26,100 nt of DNA. Source: Phoronis australis. Its lineage: Eukaryota > Phoronida > Phoronidae. A program made the translations under genes and the position numbers. The stretch lies in the NCBI GenBank assembly GCA_002633005.1, contig NMRA01000793.1, forward strand, positions 113,473-139,572, written 5' to 3'. The notes beneath the pieces are model-generated. The model made no database searches. It was not told the DNA's origin and saw only the letters and a list, made by a program, of their open reading frames with translations. This document shows positions 19,096 to 26,100 of the stretch, one piece after another; positions within the stretch are counted from its first letter, which is position 1, and every line of letters starts with the position of its first letter.

Positions 19096-19469
19096 CAGAC
19101 ACGATTTACAGAAATGAACAGTTGGGATCTATCGTGGGAATGTGATGTGCGCAATTACTAGCGAGACTTCGTTCGTGTTTCACGACCGGAATCGTGTGCC
19201 TGTAACTGTGAGCGTAATTACGCCTCACTTGCAAAATGTATATCTAGCAGGTATTACTGTATCATGATTTTTCAATATTTGAACAGTAGGTGCAGAAAAG
19301 AGCTCTATCAGCATCAAAGCACAACTCGATAAGCCTTATCGTACGCTGTCGAGCCCGAACGCTCGACGGTATTTTGCACGTTATTAAGTGTTCAGAAGGT
19401 AAAAGCTGAGGTTCCAAGTATATACTGTAAGCGCAAAATGTTTTAAATATCGAAGATTGATATATATTT

Positions 19470-19581
19470 ACTTGGCGAAATAAATTTCGCCAAGTATGTT
19501 GCTCTTCCACTAAGTTTGTTTTTTTACTTGGCGAAATAAATTTCGCCAAGTATGTTGCTCTTCCACTAAGTTTTTTTTTTT
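19470..19581. repeat. 56-bp tandem doublet, each with a 26-bp palindrome
   Basis: Each copy begins with ACTTGGCGAAAT, a 2-base AA centre and ATTTCGCCAAGT, at 19470-19495 and 19526-19551. The common tail TATGTTGCTCTTCCACTAAG and a T run follow. The half-motif TTTCGCCAAG also recurs at about 20500 and 20651, next to the trinucleotide tracts. It probably represents an element terminus. Confidence 0.9.
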
Positions 19582-19583
19582 GG

Positions 19584-19862
19584 TTGTTCGCACGATACAG
19601 GTCGCAATTTTCGTCCGATCATCACGAAATTTACACACAACACGTACTTCCGGAAGTACTGGAAGCCTATTGTTTTTCGTCAAAATCGGATCCAAGATGG
19701 CGGCTGTGGCGGCCATTTTGTTTCCATTTAAAGATTCAAATGCTTCTGGAGGCTACAATTTTTTACATATAAGGCTAAGAATCGGCACAGTAAATGGACC
19801 GGAAGTTTGCTACAAGTATGCCGGAAATTGTTTACTTCTGGTTAAAGATGGCGGAAGTATCG
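19584..19862 (+). repeat. YY1/ETS-motif-rich dispersed repeat, copy 1
   Basis: This segment aligns with 20695-20973. Shared words include ACAGGTCGCAATTTTCGTCC, GAAATTT, CTATTGTTTTT and GGCGGCCATTTTG. It carries opposed YY1-like sites (AAGATGGCGG and GCCATTTTG, 19693-19720), a perfect GTACTTCCGGAAGTAC palindrome at 19644-19659, and a terminal AAAGATGGCGGAA. Open frames of 126 and 62 codons through it are not conserved as proteins in a way that suggests a gene. Confidence 0.8.
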
Positions 19863-20384
19863 GCGATCGCGCATGCGCACCTCGATTTTGGCTTAAAAAC
19901 GTTTTCTCCTCTAGAGGGCGCATTATCAGACAAATTCCTTCGAATTTTTACAGGTATTAGTTTCTTGTAACATGCTATTATACAAACCAAAAAACCGGAA
20001 GTTGCATTCAAGATGGCGGATATGGCGCATGTTGACCCATTTTCAGTCGTCTGGAGCGCGATTTTAAACGGGAAGAGAAAAAGACGTGATTTTTTGCATG
20101 TAGATTCTTTGAAGTATAATCTTTCAAATGACCTGAACAATTTTTTTTCTCAGACTTACCGTTTTCGACTTATTAGACTTTGAATTTCTTAAAAAAAACC
20201 CAAAATTTCATTTTTTTCGAAAAATTTACGGAATTAGACGATACCATCAGTTTATATAGAATTTTGAACGGGCTTTCAGAAGATGTTTTTCATTTTTCGC
20301 TAGAACGTCTACTTTTCGAGTTATTTGAGATTTTCTGATAACGCTGTTCCTTTGTTGAGCGCTCTTGCTGCATTGATGTTGNNN
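19863..20384. other. Flank and partial third copy; sequence gap NNN
   Basis: GCGCATGCGCA at about 19869 resembles an NRF1 site. CCGGAAGTTGCATTCAAGATGGCGG at about 19996 is a short partial relative of the neighbouring repeat. Three undetermined bases lie at 20382-20384. Confidence 0.5.
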
Positions 20385-20394
20385 TAAGTTCATC

Positions 20395-20645
20395 ATATGA
20401 ATGTTGTGATGTTGTTCATCATCGCCACCACCATCATCATATTCGTCATCATCGTCATCATGTTCTTCATCATCTCCGTCGTTGTCTTTTCCGTTAATTT
20501 CGCCAAGTGTCGCACAAGACTGTAGCCTTTTTCATACTGATTTCGGACTTCTACGTTCGTCATGTGTATGTTATTAATACTTCTTTTTTTCACCATCGTC
20601 GTCATATTCGTCATCTTCGTCATCATCTTTATCGTCATCTTTTTG
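20395..20645. repeat. Two degenerate CAT/CGT trinucleotide tracts
   Basis: Interrupted TCATCA/TCGTCA runs occupy about 20395-20480 and 20590-20640. Each is followed by a GTTAATTTCGCCAAG word, so the tract plus word unit is itself repeated. The open frames produced on either strand are translations of a simple repeat. Confidence 0.85.
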
Positions 20646-20694
20646 GTTAATTTCGCCAAGGTTCGCTCCTCGGAGCGCTTTCATTTTTTTTTTT

Positions 20695-20973
20695 TTGTTC
20701 GCACTCTACAGGTCGCAATTTTCGTCCCATTTTCACGAAATTTGCACAGAACATGTAGATTGGGATGTACTAGAACGCTATTGTTTTTGGTCATGATCGG
20801 ATACGAAATGGCGGACGTGGCGGCCATTTTGTATCCGATTTCACAGTCAAATACTCGTAGATCCCGCATTTTTCGACCTACATGGTTGAAAATCGGTATG
20901 AATATACTAGAACGCATGTGCTACAATTGTGCAGAAAATCGTTGACTTCCGGTTAAAGATGGCGGAAATATTG
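20695..20973 (+). repeat. YY1/ETS-motif-rich dispersed repeat, copy 2
   Basis: This is the partner of 19584-19862. It contains an inverted repeat at 20796-20839 with 17-bp arms and one mismatch (ATCGGATAC... and ...GTATCCGAT), centred on ATGGCGG and GCCATTTTG. It also keeps the terminal CTTCCGGTTAAAGATGGCGG word. An undetermined base follows at 20977. Confidence 0.8.
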
Positions 20974-20977
20974 GACN

Positions 20978-21477
20978 TTAAGACGGATTGGAGCCTCTGA
21001 ATTTTGCTTAAAAGCAAGATGGAAGTTCAAGTTATGCAGGACCCAAGGAGAATGTGCAACTTTAGCCAACTTGGGAATGCAGTATCTCAGAAATAGCACT
21101 TCCTTCCATTCACATTAAATTTTAAGATACTATGCTTTCCACTTTTGCATGAGGGCTATCAAAATAGGGCTTACATTATTTTTATGGAAAATTTTAAGTT
21201 GCATAGAACGAAATGAAACAATAACAATGTTTTTGAGATTCCAGAACATTATATAATACAAAGTTTGGTCATGTTATTGATCTCGTTTTATTATGAATGT
21301 ACCCAGGCTTTTTTTTCCATAAATTTTCTTTAAAAAAAGGTCACGTTACCTAATAAGTGGCAGATTGGCACACTCAAAAATCAAATTCTACGAAATTTCT
21401 GCGTTCCGAAAAAATATACTTCTGCTGAGTTAAATTTCATAGTTTTGAAGATATTTGGCTACATAACCATTAGTGAT
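20978..21477. other. No feature recognised
   Basis: AT-rich DNA with no supported ORF or repeat. Confidence 0.5.
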
Positions 21478-21595
21478 GATTCGCCTGTTATGTCTGCAGT
21501 CTCAACATTTGACAACTAGCGCCACCTGTTTCACACGATTCGCCTGTTATGTCTGCAGTCTCAAGATTTGACAACTAGCGCCACCTGTTTCACAT
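21478..21595. repeat. Tandem doublet, period 59 bp
   Basis: Two nearly identical copies begin GATTCGCCTGTTATGTCTGC (21478 and 21537) and end CGCCACCTGTTTCACA, with one internal C/G difference and one terminal change. Copy number is exactly two. Confidence 0.95.
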
Positions 21596-23773
21596 GTGTC
21601 ATCTAACAAACCTAAATAATCAAGGGTTTTGGAGCAAAATAAAAGTGAACCAGATTATTTGATGCACTTCCAAGTTGGCTCTTTCACACTTAAAGGGATC
21701 ATACAAAATAGGAACATTTCTCTGAACACTGGGTGCAAAGTTGATGTAAACAGAGCAATGTTGACTTCGGTGAAAACAAATGCAACTAGAGAAATTTTAA
21801 TTTCATTTTTAAAAACCTTGAAAAATCCTGCAACTTGACAAATCATTGACCTCATTTGTTGTTTTGTGACAACATTCTACCATGGACACCAGCCAGTTTC
21901 AGGCCACTGCACCCTGACCACCCTGAGGTGAGGTCTTGTTTAATTACCAGCACAAGCTGTTATCTTTGTGGTGCAGTGTGGTGTGGTCTGTGTGTAGTAG
22001 TTATGTACCATACTCACAGGCCAACAATGTTACACTAAACACATGTTGGAGTAACTGAGTACAGTCCAACATCAGCCAACACTACCAGCATGTATTGACA
22101 ACATTGTGTTTATAAACACAATGTCTCAATGAGCTGGTGTTATGAGTGATAGCATGAAGAAGGGATATAGACAAAAAAAAAACAAACAAATTAACAGCCG
22201 ATGTTTGTTGGACAAAAATAGTCACTCAGAATGTTCAGAAGTCCACACATACATACACGCACGCACACACAATATCAATGTGTACAAGAAAATTCTTGAA
22301 AGAGGAGAGATCTTGGTTTAGTAGGTGCTTCAGAAATTGGCTCCATCCATGCACTAGTAACAAGCATTAGAATAATTTGCTACCTGTCGTAGAAAACAGT
22401 AAGCCAGGTATATACTACTCCATAACTCTTGTATCTTCCAATGAACACTTAGGTAACAGCGACTTCGGTTGTAGTAGAAATATTTCCAACTGACATTTTT
22501 ATATGATTTGAAGATGGTCCAAAGGGGATCTCTTCCACATAATGTCAGGTACGGGATGCGGCCTCACAATCAAAATCATGTACATGTAACAAAAGTGGCA
22601 CAATACCACACAATGAAAAGCTAAGAGATTGAATACTACACTCATTTAGCCCAGTGGGCTCAGTCTTTCATAAAACAACATTTAAGAGCAAAAGGTGCCC
22701 ACTCGACCAAAGGCTTAACAGCTAACAGGTGGCGCTGCCCTCACCAATTAGACAACAGACTAGTCGTTATCATGAACCATCAACACACTGGGGGGTTTGT
22801 TTTTGAAATCTAGACTTTTAAACACTTTGGCGATTATGCCAAACCCTAAATTCAACTAGTAAGTCACACATTTTCCTTGGCGCAGTCATCTGTAAAAACA
22901 TTATGGCCAAGGCATAATTTTTTCAATCAGATCCAAACTTTGTCTCGGACAGTAGACGTGCCAAGGAATTAATTCTTTCCATCACACATTCAGAGATGTT
23001 TGCAAGGTTAGAAGTGCACTTGAATCCTAACACAACAAATGCCACAACACTGACCTTAAGCACCTACAAAACACTTGCCGGCTTGAGCAAAAATGCATTA
23101 CAATCAAAACTAAATTAGCTATAATTATTTCTAATATTCACTATAGCATTGGCTGCAACTGAACATTTATAATTAAGAAAGAGTCCACAGCTTTTGTGTT
23201 TAGATAGTTTTGTCGCTTTATATACAGTCGTACCATAATTCTCTGAACAAAATATAGTCAAATGACACACCCAGGATCACAGTTCAGTGTTCGGGAATAT
23301 TATAACACAATCCAGTGAGCGGTAAAGCGCCACCTCACTTGTTATTTTGTGCAGCACCACTCGGTCAAGTGGCAAAATCCTGGGCAAGTGGCGGCCTTTT
23401 CTGACTTACAAATTAAGTCAGAAATTTGGTTATATGCTCCACACAAATATTTCTGAAAAATAATAAAATCTTACTAGAGTGAAAACTATTGCCAAAGGAG
23501 AGCAGAAGGAATGATTAAGAACTTGTTAGTTCTAATTTCCACTGTTCTTTATCTGCGTGTTAACGTGTGTCCGGACAGGCACTTTAACTGGCGCACACTG
23601 TGTCACCGTGTGGACACCAAACTGTGGCAAGGCAGAAGCATTTATTAACTCACTGCTTTGTGCGTCACTTACAAACTTCACACTAAATTCCTTTTTCTCT
23701 TCCATTTTCATTACTAACCTACTAATAAAATAACCCAAAACTTCAGGAAAATATTACAAACCATTGTTTTCTT
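21596..23773. other. No supported gene
   Basis: The best frame is on the minus strand at 23532-23738, where an ATG at 23709-23711 begins MEEKKEFSVKFVSDAQ and reads with plausible codon use to a TAG. GTAAGTGAC inside it could be a donor, so a short first exon is possible, but no domain is recognised. Other open frames are short. A CA-rich patch lies at about 22240-22270. Confidence 0.3.
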
Positions 23774-23901
23774 GAATCCCTGTCATTTTGCAGTTGTTTG
23801 GCCTGTAATACTAAACATTACTGTAGCAGGACTTTCAGAATCCCTGTCATTTTGCAGTTGTTTGGCCTGTAATACTAAACATTACTGTAGCAGGACTTTC
23901 A
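23774..23901. repeat. Perfect tandem doublet, period 64 bp
   Basis: The unit beginning GAATCCCTGTCATTTTGCAG and ending CAGGACTTTCA occurs twice with no differences that I can see, at 23774-23837 and 23838-23901. It is either a very recent duplication or an assembly effect. Confidence 0.95.
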
Positions 23902-25004
23902 CAGAGTGATTTTCACCCTACTTCACTTAATCTTTGACACCACTTGTAGAATTATTGCGTGGTTATAGGGCTGACTGGGGGACTCTGGATATAGACCTTC
24001 AGATACAACAAACATCATCTCACTCACCTAATGCATATTTAACTCCATATGTTGGAGTGCTGCCTGAGTCCTTCACATACCCTGTGTTCCTGTAATCTAT
24101 AACTCTATCCATAGTTATCCTCCAGCTGACAACAAATTACACACCACTTAAACACACTCTGCAAGTCATCAAAATAACTATACGTACACACCGCCAAAGG
24201 ACCAACCGCAGTTGAAACGAAATAATGATCTGGAGACCGAAAGACGAAAACTGAGTGGTAACTATGCAGATTGACCATCCAGCTAAGCAACACTTGACCA
24301 CGAGCCCAATAAGTAATGACCACTCCACAAGCAGACCACTTGTGACTGAAGTTACCCTACAGCCTGTAGAAGGTGTTTATATATAGTTTGTACTAACACA
24401 AGGAATTCTGGAACAGAGCCACTCACCACAGGAACTTGTAATAAACTTCAGACATGCTCATAAGACTGTCTAAATACATGGAATTCCCAGAATCACTGGA
24501 TGGAAAGAGAGCCAGGTAGTAGAAATCAGGGTTCCAGTCAAGTGTGCAAAGGGTAGAGCAGAAAACAGCTGATAGTGTTGTACAACACTTATAAGGCAAT
24601 AGGTACAGTCATTCACTCGAGCTATGATAGCACTGTCAGGCCTTTCCGGACTACAAAGAGGAAATTAGCACAGGGATGTCCTAAGTTATATTTAGAAACA
24701 GTTCCTTAGCAGGCACATTTGTCACTGAATGATTCATGACTGCACAAAGTCCTCCTATGAATCTAGTTCATAATTGCCGAAGACTCCAACAACAAATTAG
24801 GTTACACCAAGTATTTCCTGACATGTCCTCATCTGACTTACTTATTTCATTTCTAGAACATTTATGTAGACCACAACTAAGCATTATAATATATAATTGT
24901 GCATATCACTGAAACTCTAAAGACCACAGGCTAACAGAACATGTCCAATAAAACCACTACAAAAAGAACCATCAGACATCAAATACCTACACTTACAGCC
25001 GATT
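23902..25004. other. No supported gene; possible minus-strand splice donors
   Basis: On the minus strand GTGAGTGAG (about 24019-24027) and GTGAGTGG (about 24419-24426) look like donors, but no coding exon precedes them convincingly. Overlapping minus-strand frames at 24105-24328 contradict each other and look accidental. Confidence 0.3.
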
Positions 25005-25379
25005 TCATAAAGGTGGTTTAAAGTTAAACCCGGTTTAAACTGGACTTAGACCAGGTTTAATGATAATCTGCATTTCATAAAAGTGGTTTAACTTTTAGAC
25101 CAGTGGTCTTGTAAAACCTGGTTTAACTGCAGTTTAGACCTGGTCTAAGTCAGTTTTCATTTCACCAACGAGGTCTATATCCTTTACTGGACATAATTCT
25201 AGAATAACTATGTTTAACTTTAGACTTGGTCAGACCCAGGTTTAACTGTTAAATATGTCAGATTTGCATAGTATAGGTACAACTGAACGATGCCGCGGTG
25301 TGCAATTGCGACGCAGTTTTAGAGCGAAAATGGACTATTTCCAATATTCAGGTTTACTACGACACGAGATCAAACGTAG

Positions 25380-25535
25380 CAGGGGCGGATCCAGGATTTT
25401 TTAAAGGGGAGTGGACGGTCAAGGACTTTTTGAAAGGGGGACCAAGTCAACAATTTGAAAATTATAGATTTGATATCATTAAAATCAAGGGGAAAAAGGG
25501 GCTCCGGACCCCTTGACCCCCTGGATCCGCCTATG
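25380..25535. mobile_element. 156-bp MITE, hAT-like termini, TSD CGTAG
   Basis: The ends CAGGGGCGGATCCAGG and, reverse-complemented, CATAGGCGGATCCAGG form 16-bp inverted repeats with two mismatches. The 5-bp repeat CGTAG flanks it at 25375-25379 and 25536-25540. It has no coding capacity. It is the best-preserved member of the family seen at 4291 and 16065. Confidence 0.9.
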
Positions 25536-25574
25536 CGTAGACCAGTACGTGCTGGAGTGTGTCCTGCGGATTCC

Positions 25575-25907
25575 TCAGAATACGACTGGTCGAGCAGGTC
25601 TCATATCGTCGCAAGCCCTACGGATTTGACTTAAGACAGCATCCTCTGATTCTTCTGACTGAGTTCCACCTCCACTGTTCTCCGATTCAATGTTGCCGGG
25701 AAGGGTCTTGCCCCCCCCCCTTTGGCCGCGAAAAATAAACACTAAAATAACACGGAAATAAATTTGGGTATTTATCATTTTACATCTAATCATCAGCATG
25801 TTCTTTAATGTGTGTGTGTTGGGCACACAAATAACATTTTTCCTCATGAGAAAAGCTTTTAGACCTTTGTCGCTAATGTCTGCACTGATTCTACTGGTGT
25901 ATGCCAT
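25575..25907 (-). CDS. Short acidic open frame within the fold-back element
   Basis: The minus-strand frame ends ESENSGGGTQSEESEDAVLS, then QIRRACDDMRPARPVVF. This acidic/serine stretch followed by a basic, helix-like end looks more coding than the upstream half. It may be the last exon of a transposon-encoded accessory protein (Myb-like proteins of Harbinger elements were considered) or a host fragment. No domain is recognised. A C run at 25711-25720 splits the two halves, so only about 25575-25710 may be meaningful. Confidence 0.25.
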   Translation of the reverse strand: MAYTSRISADISDKGLKAFLMRKNVICVPNTHTLKNMLMIRCKMINTQIYFRVILVFIFRGQRGGGKTLPGNIESENSGGGTQSEESEDAVLSQIRRACDDMRPARPVVF

Positions 25908-26100
25908 TCTATACCCACGTGATCAAGGTTTCATTGAAACACTTCAATAGTTTCTTTGTTGGGTTTACCCAGCTCGACACAGTTGGGTGCCTTTGATACT
26001 TTAAACCTGGTTCTACTGAACCAGCTCCCTGGTCTAGCAAAACCAGGCTTTCAGACTTTTAAACCATGTTGGTGAAATGCAAGTTAGGTCTAAAATTAGA

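Larger units (their letters stand above)
25005..26100. mobile_element. Fold-back-like element with GGTTTAAAC subterminal repeats
   Basis: Left-hand sequence (25005-25260) has two copies of ATTTCATAAA-x-GTGGTTTAA and many CTGGTTTAA/TTAAACC/GTCTAA words in both orientations. The right-hand end, read on the minus strand, repeats the pattern: GCATTTCACCAACATGGTTT and CCTGGTTTTGCTAGACCAGG-like words. The window ends before a clear right boundary. Such long, complex inverted termini are typical of non-autonomous cut-and-paste elements. The exact superfamily is not decided. The MITE 25380-25535 is inserted inside. Confidence 0.6.

Noticed and set aside
19580-20945. Two ORFs of 126 and 127 codons with similar peptides
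   Set aside because: Their resemblance follows from DNA-level repeat homology; T-runs and trinucleotide tracts supply the starts, and no protein domain is seen.
24105-24328. Two overlapping minus-strand ORFs of 72 and 63 codons
   Set aside because: They occupy different frames of the same DNA, with no domain or splice support.

Overview
The window is AT-rich, intron-bearing animal DNA with no bacterial-style gene packing. No long intact gene is present. Most recognisable sequence is transposon debris and repeats: a decayed RAG1-like transposase, several MITEs with 5-bp target duplications, a 5'-truncated LINE, simple repeats and fold-back elements. Recurrent TACATGTA-type words and the transposon types suggest a marine invertebrate, perhaps a mollusc, hemichordate, cephalochordate or echinoderm. 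The species cannot be fixed from this sequence.

Layout. 1-600: a candidate first coding exon (116-209) starting at a YY1-like AAAATGGCGGC site and ending at a good splice donor, then a perfect CRE palindrome. 600-1165: an inverted copy of a repeat found again at 11365-13559. 2360-2494: a 71-bp doublet. 3387-6620: the main item, a broken transposase with a RAG1-type cysteine-rich N-terminal block followed by blocks resembling the RAG1/N-RAG-TP core. It is riddled with stops and frameshifts and is interrupted by two MITEs (4291-4418 and 6339-6584). 6620-11365: no recognised gene. 11365-13559: a degenerate tandem array of about 430-bp units carrying perfect DR1 nuclear-receptor motifs. 14820-15553: a nearly identical copy of the array's last 731 bp, beginning immediately after an N. 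16065-16466: one MITE nested in another. 17228-17372: a candidate first exon encoding a signal-anchor. 17642-17951: a LINE 3' end with a 13-bp target duplication. 18925-21000: microsatellites, a doubled 26-bp palindrome, and two diverged copies of a YY1/ETS-motif-rich repeat. 21478-21595 and 23774-23901: two more exact or near-exact doublets. 25005-26100: a fold-back-like element with GGTTTAAAC subterminal motifs, containing another MITE and a short acidic ORF.

The two candidate exons are the only pieces that look like host genes. Neither can be extended to a second exon with confidence, and neither is recognised. The mobile elements give a relative order: the RAG1-like copy arrived first, and the two MITEs landed in it later. 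Because no search could be run, family names rest on motifs read by eye.
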